NCBI RefSeq assembly: GCF_000376445.1
Contig: NZ_AQXI01000001.1
Span: forward strand, 2,016,962 to 2,080,961
Direction: 5' to 3'
From: Haladaptatus paucihalophilus DX253
GTDB lineage: Archaea; Halobacteriota; Halobacteria; Halobacteriales; Haladaptataceae
Length of the DNA: 64,000 bases
Numbering within the stretch: position 1 is the stretch's first letter; each line of letters starts with the position of its first letter. Under the pieces are notes generated by a model. It saw only the letters and a program-made list of their open reading frames with translations. It was not told the origin of the DNA and did no database searches. Below, piece by piece: positions 15,250 to 24,572 of the stretch. Made by a program: the position numbers and the translations under genes.

Positions 15250-16674
15250 TTACCGGTTCAGCGTGTGAATCGCGTGGCCGAGCGCGTTTTCAGCACACTC
15301 CATCACGGCCTCCGAGAGCGTCGGATGGGTGTGAACCGTGGCGGCCACGTCTTCCAGCGTCGCGCCCATCTCGATGGCCAGACCGAGTTCGGCGACGAGT
15401 TCCGAGGCCTCGGGGCCGACGATCTGTGCGCCGAGGACGAACCCGCTCGGTTCGTCGGCGACGATGCGGACGAAGCCCTCGGCGTGGCCCGTCGTGAGTG
15501 CACGGCCGCTCGCTTGGAACGGGAATCGACCCACGACGGGTTCGAAGCCCTGTTCTTCAGCTTCGTCCTCGGTCAGACCCACGGTGCCGATTTCGGGGTC
15601 GGTGAAGACCGCGGCGGGCATGGCCTGATAGTCGAGCGCCGAGGGTTCCCCGGCGATGACCTCCGCGGCGACCTGTCCTTCCTTGCTCGCCTTGTGGGCC
15701 AGCATCGGTTCGCCCGCGACGTCACCGATGGCGTAGATGTGGTCCTTCTCGGTCCGCGCACGGTCGTCCGTCTCGATGAAGCCCATCTCGTCGGTTTCGA
15801 TGCCTGCGTCTTCGAGGTTGAGCGTGTCCGTGACGGGTTGGCGACCGACCGCCACGAGGACTTTCTCGGCACCGAACTCCGAGACCTCGCCGTCCTCGTC
15901 CTCGGTCATGACGGTGATGCCGTCGCCGGACTCCTCCCACTCCTTCGCGGCCTGTCCGAAGTGGAAGTCGATGCCGAGTTCGTCGGCCTTCTTCTTGACC
16001 GGTCGCGCGAGGTCGTCCTCGTAGGCCGGGAGCACCGAATCGAGCATCTCGACGACGGTCACGTCGGAGCCGAGTTTGGCGAAGACGCCCGCCAACTCCA
16101 TGCCGATGTAGCCCGCACCGACGATGACGATGCTCTCCGGGACGTCCTCCATGGCGAGTGCCTGCCGCGAGTCGAGGACGTGTTCGCCGTCGAACTCGAA
16201 GCCGGGAATTTCGATGGGTCGGCTTCCGGTCGAGATGATGGCCTGTTCGAATTCGACCGTCTCCGAACCCTGTCCCTCGCCCTCGTGGACGACGCGAACC
16301 GAGTTCTCGTCCGCGAACTCCGCGCGGCCTTCCATCAGCGTGACGCCGTTGGCCTTACAGAGCTTTTCGACGCCGCCGGTCAGTTGCGACACCACGCCGT
16401 CCTTCCACTCGACCATCTCGCCGTAGTTCACGTCGAGTTTCGTGTAGATGCCCATGTCCTCGGCGTGACTGGCGTCGTAGGCCAAATCCGACGCCGTAAT
16501 CATCGCCTTCGACGGGATGCAGCCGTAGTTCAGGCAGGTGCCGCCGTAGGCGTCCTTTTCCACGAGCGTTACGTCGAGTCCAAGTTGCCCCGCGCGGATG
16601 GCGGCGACGTAACCGCCCGGTCCCGCGCCGATAACCAGCACCTCAGTTCCAGTCGAGATATCTCCGACGACCAT
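15250..16674 (-). CDS. lpdA: Dihydrolipoyl dehydrogenase (E3)
   Basis: This 474-residue flavoprotein reoxidises dihydrolipoamide on E2 with NAD. It has an N-terminal FAD site (GAGPGGYVAAIRAGQ), the redox disulfide in GGTCLNYGCIPSK, an NAD site (GAGYIGMELAG), a second FAD motif (YAIGDVAGEPMLAHKA) and the C-terminal dimer interface with the catalytic His-Glu pair in HTHPTLSE. The frame is open 29 codons upstream of the chosen ATG at 16672-16674, but that extension lacks family resemblance. It lies about 650 bases beyond the pdhABC genes on the same strand, with one small membrane protein gene on the opposite strand in between. Confidence 0.97.
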   Translation of the reverse strand: MVVGDISTGTEVLVIGAGPGGYVAAIRAGQLGLDVTLVEKDAYGGTCLNYGCIPSKAMITASDLAYDASHAEDMGIYTKLDVNYGEMVEWKDGVVSQLTGGVEKLCKANGVTLMEGRAEFADENSVRVVHEGEGQGSETVEFEQAIISTGSRPIEIPGFEFDGEHVLDSRQALAMEDVPESIVIVGAGYIGMELAGVFAKLGSDVTVVEMLDSVLPAYEDDLARPVKKKADELGIDFHFGQAAKEWEESGDGITVMTEDEDGEVSEFGAEKVLVAVGRQPVTDTLNLEDAGIETDEMGFIETDDRARTEKDHIYAIGDVAGEPMLAHKASKEGQVAAEVIAGEPSALDYQAMPAAVFTDPEIGTVGLTEDEAEEQGFEPVVGRFPFQASGRALTTGHAEGFVRIVADEPSGFVLGAQIVGPEASELVAELGLAIEMGATLEDVAATVHTHPTLSEAVMECAENALGHAIHTLNR

Positions 16675-16816
16675 TGGGCGACTAGAGTAGCTACCGGGTA
16701 AAAAATCAGGTGGATTACGCCCTGACAAGTAGACGATTGTCAACAACTGCCACGATTTCAAACTCAGTCTGACAGTGCGTGGAAACCATTATCCTTCGAC
16801 CACATCTGTTAGAACC

Positions 16817-17173
16817 ATGAACCGTCTTTCGCGGTACGCCACCGGCCTCCTCGTCGCGAGCGTCGTCACTGCTGGCATCGCGTTCTTCGAATCCCCGACC
16901 GGCGAATCCCTTCAGCTCCTTCTCGGAATCGCACTCGTGTACGGCGTCGGGACGGCGGTCGCACTTCGATATTGGCCGATTCTCCGGAGCAAAGACGGTC
17001 CGAAATGGGTCACCGGCGCGTTCGCCGGGGTTATGACGTTCGGGTGTCTGAGTCTGTTGAACGGCGTCGCTCCGTCGCCGAACTTCGGCGTGGCGGTGCT
17101 CGGGTACGGACTAGCAGGGTTCGGCTTCGTCTCCGGAATCGCGTTCGAACACGGCAGGGACCCCTCGTTGTAG
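16817..17173 (+). CDS. Small membrane protein, four helices
   Basis: This 118-residue hydrophobic protein has about four predicted membrane spans (near 8-25, 33-52, 66-84 and 89-110) separated by short loops, one containing the polar sequence RSKDGPK. The start is ATG 16817 (MNRLSRYATG). There is no known family motif. It sits on the plus strand between lpdA and pdhC, which are both on the minus strand, so it is not part of that transcription unit. Function unknown. Confidence 0.75.
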   Translation: MNRLSRYATGLLVASVVTAGIAFFESPTGESLQLLLGIALVYGVGTAVALRYWPILRSKDGPKWVTGAFAGVMTFGCLSLLNGVAPSPNFGVAVLGYGLAGFGFVSGIAFEHGRDPSL

Positions 17174-17324
17174 CCCGTCTCCGATGTGAACATCATCGGG
17201 TTCATCCGGTTTCTACTAGCCCTCATCGGTGCCGCGACGTGGCTTACCGACTGGTTGTGGGGAGAGACTCCTGTTCGAATTCGATAGTTTCGACGCGAAA
17301 AAAGTCACCCTGCGACGCGTCGGA

Positions 17325-18848
17325 CTACTCCAGCAGGAGCAGTCGCGGGTTGTGCAGGTATTCGAGCAGTTGGTTGGCGAACGACGCCACGACCGCACCG
17401 TCGATGATGCGGTGGTCGATGGACATCGAAATCGGGAGCGTGTAGCGCGCTTCCACTTCGTCGTCCACGACGACCGGCCGCTTCTTCAGCTCGCCCAGAC
17501 CGAGGATACCGACCTCGGGGTGGTTGATGATGGGCGTCGCGTACTCGCCGCCGATGGCACCGAAGTTCGTGATGGTGAACGTGCCGCCCTGCATCTCCTC
17601 GCGCGAGATGGTGCGGTCGCGGGCCTTCTCGACCAGTTCGTTCATCTCCGAGGATATCTGGAGCATGTCCTTCTTGTCCACGTCCTTCAGGACGGGAACC
17701 ATCAGGCCGTCGTCGGTCGCCACCGCGATGCCGATGTTGTAGTAGTTCTTGACGACGATTTCGTCGTTCTCCTCGTCCAGCGCGCTGTTGAGGTACGGGT
17801 AGTCCTTCAGCGCGGCCACGATGGCCTTCAGCACGAACGGCATGTAGGTCAGCTTGATGCCGCGCTCCTCGGCGATTTCCTTGAGTTCGGCGCGCGTCTC
17901 GACCAGTTCCGTCACGTCGATGGAATCGTGGTGGGTGACGTGGGGCGCGGTGAACTTCGACTTCTGCATCTGCTTGCCGATGGTGCGTCGAATGCCGCGA
18001 TACGGAATGCGCTCCTCGCGCGGGCCGGTTTCGCCGGTCGCAACCGCGGCGGCGTCGGCGGCCTGCGCCTGCTGCTGTGCCTCGGCGTACTCACGAACCG
18101 CTTCGGGCGTGACGAACGCCTGTCCGTCGCGCTCTTCGGTGGACGGCACGGCGTTGATGTCGATGCCCTGCTCGTCGGCGAGACGGCGCGTCGCGGGTGC
18201 GGCCAGCGTCCGCTCGCGGTCGGCCGATTCGACCTGTGCCGGGGCGGCCGCGGTGGTTGCGCCAGTCCCGCCCGCCGTTCCGGTTTCGGTCGCCGGTCCG
18301 GAGTCCGCGGGTTCGCTTTCGACGGCTTCGGATTCCTCCTCGGCTTCCGATTCCGTCGCGCTCTCGGCCGCCGCGCGAACGTCGTGTTCGCTCACGCGAC
18401 CGCTCGGGCCGGTGCCCTCGACGGACGCGATGTCCACGCCGAGTTCGCGCGCGAGTCGGCGAGCGCTCGGTGCCGCGAAGACGCGACCCTCGGGCGTCTC
18501 GGTTTCCTCCGCGTCCGCGGACGTGCTCGATTCCTCGGCGGCCGCTTCTTGCGAATCCGTCGAGGCTTCGGCGCTCTCGGTCGCCTCCTCCTCGGGTTCC
18601 GCTTCCTCACCTTCCACGTTGAACGTGAGGAGCACGTTGCCGACCGGGACGACTTCGCCCTCCTCGGCGAGTAGTTCGCGGACGGTTCCGTTGACCGGCG
18701 AGGGAATCTCGACGATTGCCTTGTCCGTCTCGACCTCCGCGACCGCCTGGTCTTCGGTGACGGTGTCGCCTTCCTCGACCTGCCAGCTGACGAGTTCACC
18801 CTCGGCGACGCCTTCGCCGACGTCGGGTAGCTTGAATTCGCGTACCAT
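17325..18848 (-). CDS. pdhC: 2-oxoacid dehydrogenase E2, dihydrolipoamide acyltransferase
   Basis: This 507-residue core subunit has an N-terminal lipoyl domain (1-80) with the lipoylated Lys43 in ETDKAIVE. There follow two separate E1/E3-binding domains (about 123-162 with APSARRLARELGVD and about 214-256 with APATRRLADEQGID), each flanked by Ala/Glu/Ser/Thr-rich flexible linkers. The acyltransferase catalytic domain ends with His479 and Asp483 in DHRIIDG. It moves acyl groups from E1 to CoA. The single-base gap to pdhB and 2-bp gap between pdhB and pdhA indicate one operon. The duplicated binding domain is noteworthy. The acyl substrate (pyruvate or a branched-chain oxoacid) cannot be told from sequence. 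Confidence 0.95.
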   Translation of the reverse strand: MVREFKLPDVGEGVAEGELVSWQVEEGDTVTEDQAVAEVETDKAIVEIPSPVNGTVRELLAEEGEVVPVGNVLLTFNVEGEEAEPEEEATESAEASTDSQEAAAEESSTSADAEETETPEGRVFAAPSARRLARELGVDIASVEGTGPSGRVSEHDVRAAAESATESEAEEESEAVESEPADSGPATETGTAGGTGATTAAAPAQVESADRERTLAAPATRRLADEQGIDINAVPSTEERDGQAFVTPEAVREYAEAQQQAQAADAAAVATGETGPREERIPYRGIRRTIGKQMQKSKFTAPHVTHHDSIDVTELVETRAELKEIAEERGIKLTYMPFVLKAIVAALKDYPYLNSALDEENDEIVVKNYYNIGIAVATDDGLMVPVLKDVDKKDMLQISSEMNELVEKARDRTISREEMQGGTFTITNFGAIGGEYATPIINHPEVGILGLGELKKRPVVVDDEVEARYTLPISMSIDHRIIDGAVVASFANQLLEYLHNPRLLLLE

Positions 18849-18849
18849 G

Positions 18850-19845
18850 TTAGAAGTTCACCGCGTCGCGGATGCCCTCTTTGATGCGGGTCGGCTCGGG
18901 CAGGTAGTAGTCTTCGAGGCTGTACAGCGGGAACGGCGTGTCGAATCCGGTGATTCGCTCGACGGGTGCCTCCTGGTAGAGGAGCGCCTCCTCCTGAATC
19001 GTCGCCGCGATTTCTCCGGCGAGGCCGCCCGTCTTGGGCGCCTCGTGGACGACCGCCGCGCGGCCGGTCTTCTTGAACGACTCGATGATGGTGTCCGTGT
19101 CGAGCGGCGAGACGGTGCGGAGGTCCACGACTTCCACGTCGATTTCGTCCGCCAGTTCCTCGGCGGCTTCCATCGTCGGTCGCGTCATCGCACCCCACGT
19201 GAACACGGAGATGTCCGTCCCCTCGCGGCGCACCGCGGCCTCGCCCAACGGAACCTCGTAGGATTCCGTCGGAACTTCGTCACGGAACGCGCGGTAGATG
19301 AGTTTCGGTTCGAGGAAGATGACCGGGTCCGGGTCGCGGATGGCCGAGGTGAGCAGGCCCTTCGTGTCGTAGGGCGTGCTCGGCATGACGACCTTCAGAC
19401 CGGGCTGGTGGGAGTAGAACGCCTCCATCGACTCGGAGTGGTGTTCCGGTGCTCGGATGCCGCCGCCGTACGGCGCACGGACGACCATCGGGCAGGTGAA
19501 ACGGCCGCGCGAGCGGGTTCGGAGACGCGCGGCGTGCGAGACGATTTGGTCGAACGCCGGGTACATGAACCCGGAGAACTGCATCTCGGGGACCGGCTTC
19601 AGTCCGTAGGCGGCCATCCCGATGGCAGTTCCGATGATGCCCGACTCCGCGAGTGGCGTGTCGATGACGCGGTCGTCGCCGAACTCCTCGTAGAGTCCTT
19701 CCGTGGCGCGGAACACGCCACCGTTCTTGCCGACGTCCTCGCCCATCACGACGACGTCCTCGTCCTGTTTCATTTCAGTGTACAGTCCGTCACGGACTGC
19801 CTGCACGAGCGTGAGATTTTCCGATTCGGTAGTTGCCTGACTCAT
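18850..19845 (-). CDS. pdhB: 2-oxoacid dehydrogenase E1 beta subunit
   Basis: This 331-residue beta subunit pairs with PdhA to form the thiamine-diphosphate-dependent E1. Family blocks are visible: VVVMGEDVGKNGGVFRAT near the start with the Glu that contacts the cofactor, DTPLAESGIIGTAIGMA, and the transketolase C-terminal region with EVVDLRTVSPLDTDTI and TGRAAVVHEAP. Length is normal. It is the middle gene of pdhA-pdhB-pdhC with almost no spacing. Confidence 0.96.
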   Translation of the reverse strand: MSQATTESENLTLVQAVRDGLYTEMKQDEDVVVMGEDVGKNGGVFRATEGLYEEFGDDRVIDTPLAESGIIGTAIGMAAYGLKPVPEMQFSGFMYPAFDQIVSHAARLRTRSRGRFTCPMVVRAPYGGGIRAPEHHSESMEAFYSHQPGLKVVMPSTPYDTKGLLTSAIRDPDPVIFLEPKLIYRAFRDEVPTESYEVPLGEAAVRREGTDISVFTWGAMTRPTMEAAEELADEIDVEVVDLRTVSPLDTDTIIESFKKTGRAAVVHEAPKTGGLAGEIAATIQEEALLYQEAPVERITGFDTPFPLYSLEDYYLPEPTRIKEGIRDAVNF

Positions 19846-19847
19846 AG

Positions 19848-20969
19848 TTACTCCTCTAGAAGCGTTTCGTCACCGTACTGCTCGCGGAGGTGCTCGAACG
19901 ATTCCATCTGTTCGCGGAGCCGTGACGGCATTTCCGCGTACACATTGTTGAATATTTCCTTGGCGTCTGGTCGTTCGACGGCCTCGGCGGCATCGATCGC
20001 GTCGGCGACGGCCTCTTTGACCTCTTCGCCGATTTCCTCCACGTCCTCTTCGTCCAGTCGGCCCGTATTCAGGAGGAACTTCTCCATCCGCGGGATGGGG
20101 TCCTTCTGTTTCCACTCTGCGACCTTGTCGTCGTCGCGGTAGACGGTCGGGTCGTCGGCGGTGGTGTGTGCACCGAAGCGGTACTGGACCGCCTCGATGA
20201 GCGTCGGACGCTGCTCGTCCTCCGCGGGGTCTTTCGCCTTCTCGACGGCTTCCTTCGTCACCTGATACACGGCGAGGGGGTCCATCCCATCGACCTGCAC
20301 GCCTTCGAAGCCGTAGGCCTGTGCCTTCTGGGCGATGGTGGCGCTGGCCGTCTGGCGCTCGCGCGGCACCGAAATAGCCCACTGGTTGTTGTTACAGAAG
20401 AAGACGGACGGCGTGTCGAAGACGCCCGCGAAGTTCAGCCCTTCGTGGAAGTCGCCCTCGCTCGTCGCACCGTCGCCGAAGTAGCAGAGGAACGCCTTGT
20501 CCTCGCCCTTGAGCTTCGACGCCCACGCCGCGCCGGTCGCGTGCGGAATCTGGGTCGCGATGGGGACCGCGACGGTGAAGATGTTCGAGTCGTCCGGGAT
20601 GTCGTTCCCTGCCTCGTGGCCCATCCAGTAGAGCATGGTCCGTTTGAGCGAGAGACCGCGGACGAGTGCCGCACCGTGTTCGCGGTAGCTCGGGAACATC
20701 CAATCGTCGTCGGAGAGCGCGTAGACGCTTCCGATTTGTGCGCCTTCCTGCCCGGAGAGCGGCGGGTAGGTCCCCATCCGTCCCTGCCGGTTGAGGCTCA
20801 CCGCTCGCTCGTCGAAGTGGCGGGCGAGACGCATCTGGCGGTACATGTCCACCAGTTCCTCGTCGGAGAGGTCCGGCACTTCCATTCCGTCCAGCACCGT
20901 CCCGTCTTCATCCAGTATCTGTACTCGGTCCTGGGGGTCTTGGTGTACGATGCTCACGATCGAACCCAT
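19848..20969 (-). CDS. pdhA: 2-oxoacid dehydrogenase E1 alpha subunit
   Basis: This 373-residue alpha subunit carries the thiamine diphosphate and magnesium motif that starts at [13 protein letters not shown] and ends at NNNQWAIS about 30 residues later. It decarboxylates a 2-oxoacid and passes the acyl group to lipoyl-E2. The regulatory loop region contains [16 protein letters not shown] as in other E1 alpha chains. The ATG at 20967-20969 was chosen; an upstream GTG at 20981 is less likely. A TATA-like CCTATAAT lies 31-38 bases upstream. First gene of the pdhABC operon. Confidence 0.96.
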   Translation of the reverse strand: MGSIVSIVHQDPQDRVQILDEDGTVLDGMEVPDLSDEELVDMYRQMRLARHFDERAVSLNRQGRMGTYPPLSGQEGAQIGSVYALSDDDWMFPSYREHGAALVRGLSLKRTMLYWMGHEAGNDIPDDSNIFTVAVPIATQIPHATGAAWASKLKGEDKAFLCYFGDGATSEGDFHEGLNFAGVFDTPSVFFCNNNQWAISVPRERQTASATIAQKAQAYGFEGVQVDGMDPLAVYQVTKEAVEKAKDPAEDEQRPTLIEAVQYRFGAHTTADDPTVYRDDDKVAEWKQKDPIPRMEKFLLNTGRLDEEDVEEIGEEVKEAVADAIDAAEAVERPDAKEIFNNVYAEMPSRLREQMESFEHLREQYGDETLLEE

Positions 20970-21393
20970 CCTGACATACACGAAAAAACTCTCGCGCGCA
21001 TTATAGGGTTTTCGTAATTAACTTCCCATAGGAATTGTCTCTCACACGATTTTCACAGAATCGTCATCCAAAACCGAATATAACTTTCCAATGTAAAGTT
21101 ATTCGCCGAATAGCAGTTGAATGATGGACGTATCGGTTACTGTCGAAATTTACCGGTAATTCTATTGTATATATGTTCGGACAGAGTTGTACATCATTCA
21201 GCTCATTTCACCGTTCGTTCAAACAGAAAATCCGCCGAATTTCCCTTCTCGCGGCTCGTACCCCCTGTTTGCTATGACGAAGCGTGTCGCGCGCGACGCC
21301 TCACGGCTCGCGGGTCGCGGCTCGCGGGTCGTCCCTCCCTGATCACTATACGGAGACCCTCCGGGCCTCGTGGCTCACGGCTTCGCCGTTCGC
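20970..21393. other. Intergenic region between pdhA and lipA
   Basis: The left part is the AT-rich pdhA promoter region (minus strand). The right part (about 21280-21393) is very GC-rich, with the palindrome GTCGCGCGCGAC (21286-21297) and a tandem CGGCTCGCGGGTCG (21304-21317, 21318-21331). It lies just past the lipA stop and may terminate lipA. No gene is seen. Confidence 0.5.
21000..21007 (-). promoter_or_regulatory. TATA box of the pdhABC operon
   Basis: CCTATAAT on the minus strand, 31-38 bases upstream of the pdhA ATG. Confidence 0.6.
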
Positions 21394-22332
21394 TCAGACC
21401 GAGGCGCGTCGCGCCTCGCGTCTCGCTTGCTCGACCGTCTTCCCATCCCGGAGGATGGCATCGACGAACAGCTCGCCCGCCTTGTACGACGACCGAACCA
21501 TCGGCCCGCTCGCACAGTAGAGGAATCCCAGTTCCTCTTCGGCGACTTCCTGCCACGTTCGGTATTTCGCCGGGTGGACGTACTCCTCGACGTCGAGGTG
21601 CATCCGCGACGGCTGGAGATACTGGCCGAGCGTCACGATGTCCACGTCCGTCTCCCGGAGGTCCGAAAGCGCCTGATACACCTCGTGGTCGTACTCGCCG
21701 AGGCCCAACATCAGGCTCGTCTTCGTGTAGATGTCCGATTCGCGCGTGACCTGCTCGAGAACGCCGAGGCTCTGTTCGTAGCCCGCTCGCGGGTCGCGGA
21801 CGTGCCCTTGGAGGCGTTCGACCGTCTCGACGTTGTGCGCGATGACGTCCGGGTCCGCGTCGATTATCTTCCGAACGAGCGTTTCGTCGCCTTGGAAGTC
21901 GGGAATCAATACTTCCACGAGAATTCCGGGGTGGCGCTTCTTTATCTCCCGAATCGTCTGCGCGAAGTGTTCGGCACCCTGTCCTTCGAGGTCGTCGCGG
22001 TCAACCGACGTGAGCACCACGTAGTCGAGGCCGATTTCGGCGATGGCGCTGGCCACGTTCACCGGTTCGTCGGGGTCGAGCGGTTCGCCGCCGCCGGTAT
22101 CGACGTCGCAAAAGCCACAGCTTCGCGTACACTTGTGTCCCATCAGCATGAAGGTGGCCGTCCCGCCGCCGTCGTCACCTCTCCCGCTCCAGCACTCTCC
22201 GAGGTTCGGACAGTTGGCCTCCTCACAAACCGTATTGAGGTCGTGCTCTCGGAGCGTCTGCTTGATACCCGTAAACTCCTGTCCCGACGGGGGTCGCATC
22301 TTCAACCAGTCGGGTTTGCGCCGCCCACTCAT
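21394..22332 (-). CDS. lipA: Lipoyl synthase
   Basis: This 312-residue radical SAM enzyme inserts two sulfurs into octanoyl groups on lipoyl domains. Both iron-sulfur signatures are present: the auxiliary cluster CEEANCPNLGEC and the radical SAM CxxxCxxC in GHKCTRSCGFCDV. The C-terminal Ser of the auxiliary cluster is within GPMVRSSYKAGE. The ATG at 22330-22332 (MSGRRKPDW) was taken; the open frame continues upstream without family resemblance. Position beside pdhABC-lpdA indicates it lipoylates this E2. The start codon is about 30 bases from a TATA-like CCTTTTGTCG. The protein end is Arg/Ala-rich. Confidence 0.97.
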   Translation of the reverse strand: MSGRRKPDWLKMRPPSGQEFTGIKQTLREHDLNTVCEEANCPNLGECWSGRGDDGGGTATFMLMGHKCTRSCGFCDVDTGGGEPLDPDEPVNVASAIAEIGLDYVVLTSVDRDDLEGQGAEHFAQTIREIKKRHPGILVEVLIPDFQGDETLVRKIIDADPDVIAHNVETVERLQGHVRDPRAGYEQSLGVLEQVTRESDIYTKTSLMLGLGEYDHEVYQALSDLRETDVDIVTLGQYLQPSRMHLDVEEYVHPAKYRTWQEVAEEELGFLYCASGPMVRSSYKAGELFVDAILRDGKTVEQARREARRASV

Positions 22333-22509
22333 TACCGACGCTTTCGGCCCGCCACGACAAAAGGATAGGGTATTGTCCGAAGTGCTCCGTCCGGTTCCGC
22401 TCCACGTTCGTCCATAATTTCCGTTTCGGGATGGAAACGGTCGAATACTCGCGCCGGTCCGTGTACAACTGGCAAATAACAATACGGGTGGTTTCCCTAG
22501 TTCCGTCCC

Positions 22510-22836
22510 ATGGCTACGAATCGTAACACGGAGTCGTCCGACGGCATTCGGACGAACGGACTGGACTGGTTCAGCATGCTTCTCATCATCATCGGTGCGC
22601 TCAACTGGGGGATTCTCGGCATCACCGACCTGACCGGCGGGCGAGTCAACGTCGTCCGGCAGGTGGCGGGACTCCTGTTCCTCCCCAACGTCGCACAAGT
22701 AGTCACGGACCTCATCTACGTTCTCGTCGGTCTGGCGGGACTGTACTTCATCTACACCAGTTACAAAATCGGTCGTGCGAGCCGACAGACACGACAGCAG
22801 GCGGCACAACAGACGGAACCGCGACGGACCGAGTGA
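22510..22836 (+). CDS. DUF378 family small membrane protein
   Basis: This 108-residue protein has a polar N-terminus (about 1-20) and then the DUF378 pattern: a helix with LLIIIGALNWGILGI, a short loop with a conserved Asp, and a second helix with DLIYVLVGLAGLYFIY, ending in a Gln/Arg-rich tail (about 88-108). DUF378 proteins (YuzA-like) are small two- to three-helix membrane proteins of unknown function. The ATG at 22510 has a TATA-like AAATAACAA about 30 bases upstream. Confidence 0.9.
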   Translation: MATNRNTESSDGIRTNGLDWFSMLLIIIGALNWGILGITDLTGGRVNVVRQVAGLLFLPNVAQVVTDLIYVLVGLAGLYFIYTSYKIGRASRQTRQQAAQQTEPRRTE

Positions 22837-22902
22837 TTCCTTCTCATCTCCGTGTTCTTGTTTCTCACATCTTCATTGCCATATCTATAAATACTATCAC
22901 GA

Positions 22903-22909
22903 TTTTATA
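22903..22909 (+). promoter_or_regulatory. TATA box of the first MATE gene
   Basis: TTTTATA lies 22-28 bases before ATG 22931 in a strongly AT-rich stretch (22860-22915), consistent with a leaderless transcript. Confidence 0.6.
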
Positions 22910-22930
22910 ACGCATGTAACGGCAAAAACC

Positions 22931-24337
22931 ATGCTCGATGTCTCACGGGACGAAATCACTAACGGGTCGTTAGTGCGTGCTCTCGTCCTTCTCGCTGTAC
23001 CGCTCGTCGCCCAAAATCTCGTACAAGTCGCCCAACAAATCGTCGATATCTTCTGGCTCGGTCGACTCGGTGAAACCGCGGTTGCCGCAGTCGGTGTCAA
23101 TATCCCCCTAACGTCGCTCATCTTCTCGGTTTTCATGATTACCGTGACCGGAACACAAGTTCTCGTCTCTCAGCGCGTCGGCGCGGACGAGTTATCTCGT
23201 GCTCGACGAGCGGTGTTTCATGGGATGTCGCTCGCGTTCGCGCTCGGGATAACGATGACCGTTCTCGTCTTTGTTTTCGGGCGGGATATCATCGCGCTGT
23301 TCGGTGCCGAATCCGCCGTCGCGTCTGCCGCCGTCACCTATCTGGTTACCTACTCACTCGGCTTTCCCATCTTGGGAATGGGCGATGCAATCGAGATGGG
23401 ATTCGTTGGTTGGGGTGACTCGCGTGCCGCCCTCTACATCAACGTCGTGGCGGTCGGTATCAACATCGTTCTCGACCCGATTCTCATCTTCGGACTTGGT
23501 ATCCCCGGATTCGAAGGGTTCGGCATCGCGGGTGCCGCCCTCGCTACGATACTCGGGTACGGTTGTTCGTCCCTGTTCGGCCTCGGAATGATGATTCGCG
23601 GTCGGGACGGCTTTACCCTCACGCGGGAGGCGATGACGTTCCGGCTGAGCGATTTCCGTGAACTGTTCGACATCGGCTTTCCGATGTTCGGCCAGCGCGC
23701 TGCTGCACAATCCGTCCGCGTCCTCATTATCGCCGTCGTGACGGCCGCTGGCGGCCCTGCTGCCGTCTCCGCGTACACCATCGGTGCGAGCGTCGCCAGC
23801 ATCGCTTTCATTCCCGCGAGCGGCCTTCAAAGCGCCGCACAGAGCGTCATCGGGCAGAACATCGGTGCCGAAAATCCGATGCGAGCGAGTAGGACGACGT
23901 GGGTCGGCGTCGCCATCGCGGCAGTCGGTCTCTCGGTCATCGGCGTCATTCAGTGGTTTATTCCCGGCATGTTGACGAACCTATTCGTTCCTAATGTTTC
24001 GCAGGCTACGTACGACCTCACGGTCGATTATCTCCGCATCCTCGCCTACGGTTACTGGGGAATCGGAGTGATGTACCTCCTCGGTGCCGGGTTCAACGGT
24101 GCAAGCCGGACCAAGACGACGATGGTCGCGGATATGGTGAAATATTGGGGAATTCGACTCCCAATCGCAGCTGTCGGTGTGTTGTGGCTCGGATACGACG
24201 TTCACGCCGTCTTCTGGGCTGTTACCCTTTCGAACTGCGTGGCTGCCGTCGGTTTCGGTATCTACTACTACTTCCAAGTGAGCGACGGAATGACCCGGCG
24301 CGCGTCGCGGAGCGCCAACAGTTCCGTTGACGACTGA
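22931..24337 (+). CDS. MATE family efflux transporter
   Basis: This 468-residue integral membrane protein has about 12 hydrophobic helices in two related halves (each with an SLVRALVLLAVPLVAQ-like or ELFDIGFPMFGQ-like start). MATE proteins export cationic or amphipathic compounds against sodium or protons. The NorM/DinF-type signature LGRLGETAVAAVGV is present near helix 1-2. Start ATG 22931. It is transcribed alone from its own promoter. Another MATE gene of a more distant subtype lies at 25009. Confidence 0.95.
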   Translation: MLDVSRDEITNGSLVRALVLLAVPLVAQNLVQVAQQIVDIFWLGRLGETAVAAVGVNIPLTSLIFSVFMITVTGTQVLVSQRVGADELSRARRAVFHGMSLAFALGITMTVLVFVFGRDIIALFGAESAVASAAVTYLVTYSLGFPILGMGDAIEMGFVGWGDSRAALYINVVAVGINIVLDPILIFGLGIPGFEGFGIAGAALATILGYGCSSLFGLGMMIRGRDGFTLTREAMTFRLSDFRELFDIGFPMFGQRAAAQSVRVLIIAVVTAAGGPAAVSAYTIGASVASIAFIPASGLQSAAQSVIGQNIGAENPMRASRTTWVGVAIAAVGLSVIGVIQWFIPGMLTNLFVPNVSQATYDLTVDYLRILAYGYWGIGVMYLLGAGFNGASRTKTTMVADMVKYWGIRLPIAAVGVLWLGYDVHAVFWAVTLSNCVAAVGFGIYYYFQVSDGMTRRASRSANSSVDD

Positions 24338-24572
24338 TCCGTTCCGGTACTCGTTTCGATACTCGTTCGACTACCCTCTATTGTTATCACTCATATTGCA
24401 AAAGGGGGAAAGAATGGGAGCGCGGAGCGTGTGACCGCGTTTTGAACCAGCGCGCCGTACTACTTAAGCGCACGGGGGGCGGAGTGAAAGTAAAATCGAT
24501 AGCAAGCGGGAGGGTAGAACCGGTGTCAGACGGAAGGCAGACGTTCGAGGTCAGACGGATGTCATACATAAA
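24338..24572. other. Short intergenic region, no clear gene
   Basis: It contains AT-rich stretches and a TTAAG about 24 bases before a possible 30-codon GTG frame (about 24485-24577). That frame has a basic composition unlike its neighbours, so it is not called as a gene. Confidence 0.4.

Noticed and set aside
22415-22440. ORB-like sequence upstream of the DUF378 gene (CCGTTTCGGGATGG)
   Set aside because: The CCCCTTCG half is missing; resemblance is limited to a common TTTCGGG stretch.
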